A stretch of 64,000 nt of DNA, taken from Methanoculleus sp. UBA430. GTDB taxonomy: Archaea; Halobacteriota; Methanomicrobia; Methanomicrobiales; Methanoculleaceae. The notes beneath the pieces are model-generated. The model was not told where the DNA came from and searched no databases. It worked only from the letters and a program-made list of their open reading frames with translations. Of this stretch, positions 43,661 through 51,038 are shown one piece after another. Position 1 is the first letter of the stretch, and the number at the start of each line of letters is the position of its first letter. The stretch covers positions 113,510 through 177,509 of the forward strand of contig NZ_DAXW01000016.1 in assembly GCF_002506585.1 (NCBI RefSeq), in the 5' to 3' direction. The translations under genes were made by a program, and so were the position numbers.

Positions 43661-44635
43661 ATGGACCGGAGCGATAAAAAGCCGGATGCCCGGGGCGCAA
43701 ATCTTATGCAGGCACTCTCCGGGCGGACGGTGACCGTCGTGCATCTCACCCACAACGACCTCGACGCCGTCGGGAGCGACGCCATTCACCGGAGGAAGTA
43801 CGGAGAGGTCTTCACCGTCTGGTCTCCGGTCGGCAGGTTCCTCTCACTCCTCGACGCCGTGGCCGGCTCGCCCGGACGGGGCGACCTCCTCAGCATATCG
43901 GATATCGGCTACCAGCAGGGCGTGGAGCAGCGGCTCGCCAAAGCGCGGTCGAACGGGTGGCGGATCGAGTGGCGGGACCACCACCGCTGGAAGGATGAGG
44001 AGATCCGTGCCGTCGAGAAGAAGACGAACTTTCTCCATGTCGATGTCGGCACCTGCGCGACCGGGATCGTCGCACGCGACCTTGCCGCAGGCGATCCGGT
44101 GGCGGAGGAGATCGCGCGGGTCGTCTGCGACTACGACCTCTGGAAACACCAGGATCCCCGGTCGAAGGTCCTCGGTCAGGTGGTGATGCAGAAGGGCTTC
44201 CGGGAGTACGTCCGGGACAACCTCGTCGGGGGCACGATCCTTGATCCGAAGATCGAGAGCGAGTACGAACGGATCGTCCGCGAGATGGAGCGCGACATTA
44301 AAAAGAGCCTCCGGCACACCACTATCATCGAGAACGGCCGGTACCGGACAGCCTTCGCCCCCCTCTATGGCTACCCGAGCGAGACCGCCCACGCCATCCG
44401 CGACGAACTCAAAACCGATATCGAGGTGGTCGTCTCCGCAAACGGCCGGTTCTCGATCCGCTCCGTCCCCCCGGTCAGCCACCTCATCGCCCGGGAGTTC
44501 TCCGGCGGCGGCCACCCCCACGCGGCCGGGGGCACGTTTCAATTCAGTTTCTTTGATCGCCTCCTCTTCTGGCTTGTCAAGCGGAACCGGCATTACCGCA
44601 GCCTCGCAGAGACAGCGGAGTCTATCGAGGGATGA
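43661..44635 (+). CDS. DHH family phosphoesterase
   Basis: 324 residues. DHH metal-binding motifs: THNDLDAVGSDA near residue 30 (NDLD), DIGYQ around 87, WRDHHRWKDEE around 108 (DHH). The C-terminal DHHA1 part has FSGGGHPHAAGGTF near 288. The family includes RecJ-like nucleases, nanoRNases and cyclic dinucleotide phosphodiesterases; the lack of extra domains makes a small-substrate role likely. Its 3' end overlaps the convergent unknown gene by 14 nt. Confidence 0.9.
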   Translation: MDRSDKKPDARGANLMQALSGRTVTVVHLTHNDLDAVGSDAIHRRKYGEVFTVWSPVGRFLSLLDAVAGSPGRGDLLSISDIGYQQGVEQRLAKARSNGWRIEWRDHHRWKDEEIRAVEKKTNFLHVDVGTCATGIVARDLAAGDPVAEEIARVVCDYDLWKHQDPRSKVLGQVVMQKGFREYVRDNLVGGTILDPKIESEYERIVREMERDIKKSLRHTTIIENGRYRTAFAPLYGYPSETAHAIRDELKTDIEVVVSANGRFSIRSVPPVSHLIAREFSGGGHPHAAGGTFQFSFFDRLLFWLVKRNRHYRSLAETAESIEG

Positions 44636-45407
44636 ACGCCCGGTCGACGAGGCTCTTCCAGTACTCCGTGCAGCCGTCCTCGCAGTAGCCGCCGACAACG
44701 AGCATATCCGGGTCGGCGAACGCGGCGGCGACCGCAAGGTCTTCCTTCTTCGGGTCGAGCAGGATGAGTCTCCTGACCCGGAACCGCTCCATCAGGTCCT
44801 CTGCCCGGGAGAGGTCCTCTGCCGGGAGGATGAGGTCGCCCTGGTACTCGAGCAGCAGTTCCAGATCGAACTCTCCCGGGCTCCGGGGGAAGAAGAGAAC
44901 CTTCCGGCCGGCAAGTACCTCGAGTTCGATCGGGTCTGCCCGATCCGCGACCAGAACGTGCCCCTTCACACCGAGATCGCGCATCTCCCGTGCGAGCCGG
45001 GCATACGCGGTCGCGATCGTCTCGGAGAACTCCTCCTCGTCTTCTATGTAGCCGTCCCGAAATCCGAGCATGTGGGGAGCCGGGAGGGAGAACCAGACAT
45101 CTTTGCGCCTTGCCCGGACGGAGCGTGCATCTGCGGCCACGGCAGACGGGTCGATCCCCGGCTCGTTGACGAGCATCCCGTCCTCCATACCGAGGAAGGC
45201 TCCCCGCCACCGCTCGCCGTAGAAGAGACCTCCGGTGGCCGGCACTGCCACGCCTTCCTGCGTCGCGAGCGACTGCTCGAGCCGGTAGGTGGTGAGGTCC
45301 GCTTCCTCCCCCCGCTTCCCTTTCAGCCACTCCGCGATCTCCTGAATCGTGGGCGTCCCGACTTCAGAGCCGAAGGACCGAACCGGTATTGAAATCAGTC
45401 GTGCCAT
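44622..45407 (-). CDS. Conserved-looking protein, possible MetE/UROD-like barrel
   Basis: 261 residues with no signal or membrane segments. The stretch DVWFSLPAPHMLGFRDGYIE followed by ETIATAYARLAREMRDLGVKGHVLVAD resembles the central barrel of cobalamin-independent methionine synthase/UROD proteins, but zinc-binding residues are not clearly seen. A Cys-rich turn (YCEDGCTEYW) is near the C-terminus. The position, divergent from metG by 42 nt, makes a link to methionine metabolism tempting but unproven. Function unknown. Confidence 0.65.
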   Translation of the reverse strand: MARLISIPVRSFGSEVGTPTIQEIAEWLKGKRGEEADLTTYRLEQSLATQEGVAVPATGGLFYGERWRGAFLGMEDGMLVNEPGIDPSAVAADARSVRARRKDVWFSLPAPHMLGFRDGYIEDEEEFSETIATAYARLAREMRDLGVKGHVLVADRADPIELEVLAGRKVLFFPRSPGEFDLELLLEYQGDLILPAEDLSRAEDLMERFRVRRLILLDPKKEDLAVAAAFADPDMLVVGGYCEDGCTEYWKSLVDRAFIPR

Positions 45408-45449
45408 ACGCTGGTATCTTTATTAGCATCGTGACCAGAGTAGATAAGG

Positions 45450-47444
45450 ATGAGTGGTAAGCCGTTGCTGGTAACGTGTGGGCTCCCGTACACGAACGGT
45501 CCCTGCCATATCGGGCATCTGAGGACCTACGTGCCGGCGGACTTTTATGTGCGGTATATGCGCCGGTCCGGGGAGGAAGTTGTCTTTGTCTGCGGTTCCG
45601 ACAACCACGGAACGCCGATCGTGATCAGCGCCGAGCAGGAGGGCTCGACCCCACGCGCCCTCTCGGAGCGCTATCACGAGCACTTCTACGAGACGTTCCG
45701 GCGGATGGATGTCGTCTTCGACCGGTTCGGGATGACGGACGATGCCATGAACCACGAGACCACTCAATCGATCGTCGAGCGGCTCATCGAGAATGGCTAC
45801 GTCTACGCTAAGACCATCAGCCAGAGTTACTGCCCGCAGTGCGAGCGGTTCCTCCCCGACCGCTATGTGGAGGGGATCTGTCCCCACTGCGGAGCGGTCG
45901 CCCGGGGCGACGAGTGCGACCAGGGGTGCGGGCAGCACCTGGAGCCCGGCGAGATCAAGGATGCGGTCTGCAAGGTCTGCGGCGGGAAGGCGGAGTACCG
46001 GGAGCAGGAGCACTACTTCTTCAAGCTCTCGGCCTTCCGCGACTTCCTCCTCGAGTACCTCCCGGACCTCCGGGGCACGTCCACCGCCCGGAATTACGCC
46101 CTTGGGTGGGTGAAGGAGCTCCTGCACGACTGGTGCATCACCCGGACGCTCGACTGGGGCGTGAAGTTCCCCGGAAGCGATGACCTGGTTGTTTACGTCT
46201 GGGTCGACGCGCCTATCGGTTACATATCGTTCACGAAGGAGTGGGCAGAAGCGGCGGGCGCCGACTGGAAGGACTACTGGTGCGGCGACGAGACTCGTGT
46301 CACGCACTTCATCGGCGGGGACATCATCTACCACCACTGCATCTTCTGGCCGGCACTCCTCAAGGGGGCGGGATACGGCCTCCCGCACGCGGTGGTCGCG
46401 AGCGGGATGGTCACGATCGAGGGGAGGAAGTTCTCAAAGTCCCGCGGCTATGTCGTCTGGACGAACGACGACTACCTGGATAAGGGCCTCCCGGCGGACT
46501 ACCTCCGCTACTACCTCCTCTCCTACACGAACCATACGAAGGAACTCGACTTCTCCTGGAAGGTCTACGCCGAGCGGGTGAACAACGAGATCGTCGGGAC
46601 GCTCGGGAACTTCATCTACCGGACGATGTACTTCGCCGAGAAGGAGTTCTCGGGTGTTCCCGACCTCGCGCCCCGGCCGGCGGTCGTCGAGGAGATCGAG
46701 CGGTCGCTCTCCGTCATCGACGCCCTGATGCGGGACTATGACTTCAAGAACGCCGTCGATGCGATGATGGCGCTTGCGTCGTTCGGGAACGTCTACATCC
46801 AGAACAACGCCCCCTGGAAGCTGATCAAGGAGGACCCGGCCGCGGCGGAGCAGGTGATCGCCGACTGCCTCCAGATTGTGAAAGCGCTCGCTCTCGTCTT
46901 CGAGCCCCTGATGCCCGATGCGATGCAGCGGGCCTGGACGATGCTCGGCTACGACGACGATCTCGCGGCCCACCCCATCGCGGAGGCCACGGCGCCGCTC
47001 GGCGCCCGTCCACTCGAAAAGCCCTCCACCCTCTTTACGAAGATCGAGAAGGAGCAGATCGCCGACCTTGATGCGACCCTCAACCTGCGGGTCGAGAAGG
47101 CAAATGCGGCCGCCGAACCGAAGATGCCCACCGTCTCCATCGAGGAGTTCGGCAACCTCGATATCCGGACGGCGACGGTGATCTCGGCCGAGCCGATCAA
47201 GGGCTCGAAGAAGCTCTACAAACTCATCGTCGACCTCGGCGGCGAGAAGCGGCAGGTCGTCAGCGGTATCGCCCAGTTCTACAAGCCGGAGGAGCTGGTG
47301 GGCAAAGACGTGGCGCTGATCGCAAATCTCGCGCCGGCAAAGATCTTCGGGGTCGAGAGCCGGGGGATGATCCTCGCCGCCGGGGACGAGGCCTCCCTCC
47401 TGGTCCCCCTCCGGCCGGTCAGTCCGGGGACGAAGGTCCGTTGA
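45450..47444 (+). CDS. metG: Methionyl-tRNA synthetase with C-terminal tRNA-binding domain
   Basis: 664 residues. The class I motif is GPCHIGHLRTYVPADFY (about residue 15-30). Two zinc knuckles sit in the insertion (CPQCERFL, CPHCG, CDQGCGQH, CKVCGG). The KMSKS-like loop is KFSKSRG near 330. The C-terminal OB-fold tRNA-binding domain (EFGNLDIRTATVISAEPI to the end) is fused, as in many archaea. Charges tRNA-Met. The last 26 nt overlap the 3' end of the convergent pilin-like gene. Confidence 0.96.
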   Translation: MSGKPLLVTCGLPYTNGPCHIGHLRTYVPADFYVRYMRRSGEEVVFVCGSDNHGTPIVISAEQEGSTPRALSERYHEHFYETFRRMDVVFDRFGMTDDAMNHETTQSIVERLIENGYVYAKTISQSYCPQCERFLPDRYVEGICPHCGAVARGDECDQGCGQHLEPGEIKDAVCKVCGGKAEYREQEHYFFKLSAFRDFLLEYLPDLRGTSTARNYALGWVKELLHDWCITRTLDWGVKFPGSDDLVVYVWVDAPIGYISFTKEWAEAAGADWKDYWCGDETRVTHFIGGDIIYHHCIFWPALLKGAGYGLPHAVVASGMVTIEGRKFSKSRGYVVWTNDDYLDKGLPADYLRYYLLSYTNHTKELDFSWKVYAERVNNEIVGTLGNFIYRTMYFAEKEFSGVPDLAPRPAVVEEIERSLSVIDALMRDYDFKNAVDAMMALASFGNVYIQNNAPWKLIKEDPAAAEQVIADCLQIVKALALVFEPLMPDAMQRAWTMLGYDDDLAAHPIAEATAPLGARPLEKPSTLFTKIEKEQIADLDATLNLRVEKANAAAEPKMPTVSIEEFGNLDIRTATVISAEPIKGSKKLYKLIVDLGGEKRQVVSGIAQFYKPEELVGKDVALIANLAPAKIFGVESRGMILAAGDEASLLVPLRPVSPGTKVR

Positions 47445-47940
47445 TCGGGACGACCCGGTCGATCCTGTTTTTCATCGAGCGCCGGTCGTAGACGACGACC
47501 CGCCACTCGCCGTCGGGCGAGAACGGCCGGACGCCGGGATGGTAGGCGGCTGAAAAGACTATATTGGGCTCATCGGTGATCCAGTAGCCGGATGCGGCCG
47601 GGTCGTCTGTAAGGAGACAAAAGATGTATGCAGCCCTTCCGTCAGCGAGGGTTGCGTTCCCGAGTATCGCGGTCTCCACGTTATGGAGAACTCCGTCGGG
47701 GTCGGTGAGGTAGACCCGGCACTCCGTGAAGTTGATCGTGCTCCCTGTTATCCGTATCACCGGCGTCCCGGCATGGCTGGCGACGGCCTCCACCGGGGAG
47801 GCGGGAGAGACCCCGGGGACCGTGATCCTTGCTGTCTCGCCGGACAGGAGGAGAACTCCGGCGACGACGGTCATCATCACTGTGGCTATGATGATGGCAC
47901 AGACCGTCGCCGTTCCGGTGGAGATGGGGCCCCGTTTCAC
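47419..47940 (-). CDS. Archaeal type IV pilin-like protein
   Basis: 173 residues. A short basic N-terminus (MKRGPISTG) is followed by one hydrophobic helix (TVCAIIIATVMMTVVAGVLLL) and a beta-rich soluble domain, the build of archaeal pilin N-terminal (DUF1628) proteins. Cleavage by a prepilin peptidase near the short leader is expected. A candidate peptidase lies at 56.1-56.9 kb and a pilus ATPase operon next to it. It stands alone here, so the link is inferred. Confidence 0.78.
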   Translation of the reverse strand: MKRGPISTGTATVCAIIIATVMMTVVAGVLLLSGETARITVPGVSPASPVEAVASHAGTPVIRITGSTINFTECRVYLTDPDGVLHNVETAILGNATLADGRAAYIFCLLTDDPAASGYWITDEPNIVFSAAYHPGVRPFSPDGEWRVVVYDRRSMKNRIDRVVPINGPSSPD

Positions 47941-48050
47941 GAGCAGCCATTGGGCACCATCTTATATTTGAAACTGTGGGTGCTGTGGGGGAGGGCGAGG
48001 AGATAGCAGGGGCGTGTTTTAGAAAAATCAATGGAATTAGTCCGGATGTC

Positions 48051-48354
48051 CTAGAGGCGGTCGAGCGCCTCTCTCCCGGTCATGCCGACGGCGACCCCGC
48101 GCTCGCATGCATACCGGTTCGCCCCCTTGATCTCGCCGCGGAGGAGGTCCTCGATGGTCTCGATCGAGGATGCGCTTCCTGCGGGTTTGACACGGGCTGC
48201 GGGGTATCCGAACTTCTCAAGCGCATCGACGTCGAACGCGCCGCAACCGACCATCCCTGCATCGGTCACCACCGCCACGAGGTTTACCGGGCCGAGGGGG
48301 GATGACGTACCCGTCGGCGTCTTTGCCGGTCAGCCTGACCGTTTCGTGCTGCAT
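48051..48354 (-). pseudogene. DUF1805 protein gene with a 1-nt frameshift
   Basis: Two overlapping frames together give a normal DUF1805 protein of about 100 residues: MQHETVRLTGKDADGYVIP in the first, then LGPVNLVAVVTDAGMVGCGA through GVAVGMTGREALDRL in the second. They are out of phase because of a six-C run on the minus strand (plus-strand G at 48296-48301); five C would restore the frame. It could be a real mutation, a slippage switch or a sequencing error. DUF1805 function is unknown. Confidence 0.82.
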
Positions 48355-48519
48355 GGGATGTCGTTGGCCGTCTGCCGTCATCAACTTCGTGGTTCCGGCC
48401 GGGGGGTGCGTTAGCAGGAATCTTTGCATTGACTGGGCAGGTTCTATCGCGTGCAGCGAGGAGTATTCCATGGACCGGATGCCTGTATTTCTCTTACGGC
48501 GAACAACTCACAAATCCGA

Positions 48520-48594
48520 CGGGCCTGGGGGGATTCGAACCCCCGACGTCCGGGTTAGAAGCCCGGCGCTATGTCCTGGCTAAGCCACAGACCC
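48520..48594 (-). tRNA. tRNA-Arg (TCT)
   Basis: 75 nt cloverleaf on the minus strand. Acceptor GGGTCTG pairs with CAGGCCC, discriminator G. Anticodon arm CCGGG-CTTCTAA-CCCGG gives anticodon TCT (Arg, AGA/AGG codons). T arm GGGGGTTCGAATCCCCC. No encoded CCA. Confidence 0.95.
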
Positions 48595-48717
48595 TCCTGG
48601 TTCCCATACATTTTGGCGGTCCGGGGATATTAACTCTTTGAGGGGCCGGCTGTGTGCACACCTTGCGGTGCTCGAGCTCCGGCTCTTCGGCCCGTCGCAC
48701 CGAAAAAGAAAGGTGTA

Positions 48718-49113
48718 TCAGCCGGCCCGGTAACACGCCGACCTGATGATCTCGACCTTGGTTGGATCTCCCCACTTCCGCCCTTCCACGTCGCGGGCGA
48801 TGGTCGTTCCCCGGAACTGGACCTTGATCCGGGCCGACATCCGCTCCCGCTCCTCGAAGAAGAACGGGTTGACGAACTCGATCCGTTTCATGCTGATGTT
48901 GAGGACGAGGAGGTCTACCATAATCCCCGCATCTCCGGGCGAGAGGTCTTCCTCGTTGACCGACGTCATGAAGATGCACTCCCCCGGGGCGGTCTCGGTC
49001 AGCGAGATGATGTTGTGGGCGCTGCTCAACTCGAGAGTGCGGGCCTTGCCGCTCTTGAGTTCAGCAATGACTGCCGGCGATATTCCTGTTAATGCTGTGT
49101 GCTTCATGGCCAA
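48718..49113 (-). CDS. DUF473 family protein
   Basis: 131 residues, soluble. The sequence (TALTGISPAVIAELKSGKAR near the start, FFFEERERMSARIKVQFRG and GRKWGDPTKVEIIRSACYRAG later) fits DUF473, a small methanogen family of unknown function. Its ATG follows the stop of the PAC2 gene with no gap, so the two are probably co-expressed. Confidence 0.82.
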   Translation of the reverse strand: MAMKHTALTGISPAVIAELKSGKARTLELSSAHNIISLTETAPGECIFMTSVNEEDLSPGDAGIMVDLLVLNISMKRIEFVNPFFFEERERMSARIKVQFRGTTIARDVEGRKWGDPTKVEIIRSACYRAG

Positions 49114-49839
49114 TCACCCGTACATCGGCAACTGCTCTCTTCTCGGGGTGGCCTCGGTCTTCTGCACCTGCTCGGAGATCTGGGCCATGGCCGCCTCGAT
49201 CTCCACCGCCTGTTCGAGTAGTGGGTTGATGTCCAGGCTGATGTTGTAGATCTTGTTTAAGACCTCGATCGTGGCCGCGGAAGACCGTGGATCGGGGGTG
49301 TTCACTGTCTCCCCGAGAAGCCCGAGCCCCGGTATGCCTCGTGTCTTGCACTCCGTGAGGATGCTTGCCGCGATGCCGGAGAGGCTCCCCATCGGGAGGA
49401 TGATCGTCTCTTCTTCAAGACGCTGCAAGATCTCACGAGTGGTAGCGACTCCAAAGACCCTCTTCTCCGGCTCGTTCGTGATGATCCCCGCAATCGTGGT
49501 GATCTCCTTGATATCAAACCGGGTGAGCCAGTCCATGATGCCGTTCGCCACCTCGTAGCAGATCATCGGGTGGATGGGGACGTCGGAGATGACCGCGGCG
49601 AGGTTATCCTTCTCGTAGAGGCGTACGGGCGCGTTGATCACGCCCTTTGTCATGAGAGCGACCGGCGGAAAGTATTTGCTGGTGATTGTCCCGATCTGCT
49701 CGAAGTCCATCTGTTCAACGAGGTACTGCAAGGCAATACTCCCGACGAGTCCGCTGCCGGGGAACCCGATCAACACCGTTTTTTCGGCGCCGGCAAGCGC
49801 TCTGGATATGACCTTTATATCATCCATGGAACCAACCAC
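49114..49839 (-). CDS. PAC2 family protein, second paralogue
   Basis: 241 residues; a second Met at 49827 is a possible start. PAC2 core: TVLIGFPGSGLVGSIALQYLVEQM, FPPVALMTKGVINAPVRLY and GIPGLGLLGETVNTPDPRSS. A C-terminal helical tail follows, rich in Glu and Gln. It is the second PAC2 protein in the window. Operon with DUF473. Confidence 0.88.
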   Translation of the reverse strand: MVGSMDDIKVISRALAGAEKTVLIGFPGSGLVGSIALQYLVEQMDFEQIGTITSKYFPPVALMTKGVINAPVRLYEKDNLAAVISDVPIHPMICYEVANGIMDWLTRFDIKEITTIAGIITNEPEKRVFGVATTREILQRLEEETIILPMGSLSGIAASILTECKTRGIPGLGLLGETVNTPDPRSSAATIEVLNKIYNISLDINPLLEQAVEIEAAMAQISEQVQKTEATPRREQLPMYG

Positions 49840-49886
49840 TCAACCTCGGATTAGTTTAACATAGTTGGCTGTCCCTTAAAAATATT

Positions 49887-50213
49887 ATGCAGGAATACCA
49901 GATCAAGCGCGGATACACGAAATCTCTTGCGGAATCCATGATTCAGGGTCTTCGCGACCAGTTCGGGACCGAACCCGCGGCATCGGGTGACGGCCACTAC
50001 ACAGTCACTTACGGAGCGCTTCGTCGTCTTGAAGTCTGGTCCGGTGCAGGGGGAAAGACCCTGATCGTTGATACCGAGGCAAACAAAGATGCCGATGATG
50101 AGACGATCATCGACACCAACCGCCGGTTCCGGAACTACCTCCAGCAGGTGACCGGGTATACGGCAAAAGAGCGGGCGAAGAAGGCGCAGCAGGCCCTGAA
50201 AGGAAAGGAATAG
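49887..50213 (+). CDS. DUF5611 family protein
   Basis: 108 residues: EYQIKRGYTKSLAESMIQ at the start, then HYTVTYGALRRLEVW and the ending TGYTAKERAKKAQQALKGKE. These fit DUF5611, a small family of methanogens with unknown function. Soluble and basic at the C-terminus. AT-rich sequence directly upstream (CTTAAAAATATT) may be its promoter. Confidence 0.78.
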   Translation: MQEYQIKRGYTKSLAESMIQGLRDQFGTEPAASGDGHYTVTYGALRRLEVWSGAGGKTLIVDTEANKDADDETIIDTNRRFRNYLQQVTGYTAKERAKKAQQALKGKE

Positions 50214-50245
50214 CCGGTTCCTTCTCTTCGGCCCGGTATGACTTC

Positions 50246-50252
50246 TTTTTTT
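50246..50252 (+). terminator. U-tract after DUF5611
   Basis: Seven T preceded by CTTC, about 33 nt after the stop codon, in the gap to the convergent TfoX gene. Archaeal-type U-tract terminator. Confidence 0.5.
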
Positions 50253-50284
50253 GCGGGCTCTACAACCTGTTGTTGTGTTACTTC

Positions 50285-50611
50285 TCACCTGTCCATCTTC
50301 TTTCCGGGTTTTCGTGCCGGGAGTGCGGCACAGGTTCTCTGCACCAGTTCCTTCAAGAACTCACGGTCGTCCAGCTCGTCGATCAGGAAGTACGGTCTGG
50401 CACCTTCGTATGGGGGTGCGGTCTCGCCGTCCGGCATGAACTCCTTCCCGGCCTCCGTGATCTTGACAAAGAACTGGTTGTTGCAGACACAGGCGAAGAA
50501 CTTCCCATTGCAGTAAACCCCGTATTCCCCGAACATCTTCCTGTAGGTGATGACCCCGGCATCGCCGAGCTGTTCGGCCACGAACTCCACGAACTCCGGC
50601 GTCGACGCCAT
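50285..50611 (-). CDS. TfoX/Sxy N-terminal domain protein
   Basis: 108 residues: EFVAEQLGDAGVITYRKMFGEYGVYCNGKFFACV, which carries the RKMFGEYGxYxxG motif typical of the TfoX N-terminal domain (bacterial competence regulators); only this domain is present. In archaea the function is unknown. It lies 6 nt from a DUF3795 gene. Confidence 0.88.
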   Translation of the reverse strand: MASTPEFVEFVAEQLGDAGVITYRKMFGEYGVYCNGKFFACVCNNQFFVKITEAGKEFMPDGETAPPYEGARPYFLIDELDDREFLKELVQRTCAALPARKPGKKMDR

Positions 50612-50617
50612 ACGGAC

Positions 50618-50884
50618 TCACCTCGCCTCCCTGCACCAGGTTCTGCACTGTTCGATCCTTCTCCCGCCGTCGCCCTGGTTCGCGTCGAACGCGAACGCTA
50701 CCAGCTGTTCGCAGGGAAACACATCACACCTGCCGCAGTTCTCGATCCCCTTCGCCTCGCAGCAGACTTTCAGGGGGCAACTCTCACCCCAGAACGGCTT
50801 GTCGATCGCTTTACATCCCTTGCAGCCCGCCTTTGCCCGGTATCCGCACTTCCCGCAGAGTATCCCGCACCTTGACTCGATCAT
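50618..50884 (-). CDS. DUF3795 Cys-rich protein
   Basis: 88 residues with twelve Cys, in order CGILCGKCGYRAKAGCKGC, CPLKVCCEAKG, CGRCDVFPCEQL and CRTWCREAR. The sequence order matches DUF3795, a Cys-rich family likely to bind a zinc or iron-sulfur site, function unknown. Probably co-transcribed with the TfoX-like gene. Confidence 0.88.
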   Translation of the reverse strand: MIESRCGILCGKCGYRAKAGCKGCKAIDKPFWGESCPLKVCCEAKGIENCGRCDVFPCEQLVAFAFDANQGDGGRRIEQCRTWCREAR

Positions 50885-51025
50885 CTCTCCACACTCTGCC
50901 TCTCTGCATCCCTGCGGACAGTCCGCCGGAGACGCACACTGGCGTATTCACGGTCTCCGGGCAGGTGGATTTACTTGATCCCTGCAGGGCGAAAGTGAAT
51001 CGAAGGCCGGCAGGCGTCTCTGAAG

Positions 51026-51031
51026 AAAAAA
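51026..51031 (-). terminator. U-tract downstream of leuS
   Basis: Six A on the plus strand (U6 in the minus transcript), 8 nt beyond the leuS stop. Candidate archaeal terminator. Confidence 0.45.
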
Positions 51032-51038
51032 GAGGGTA

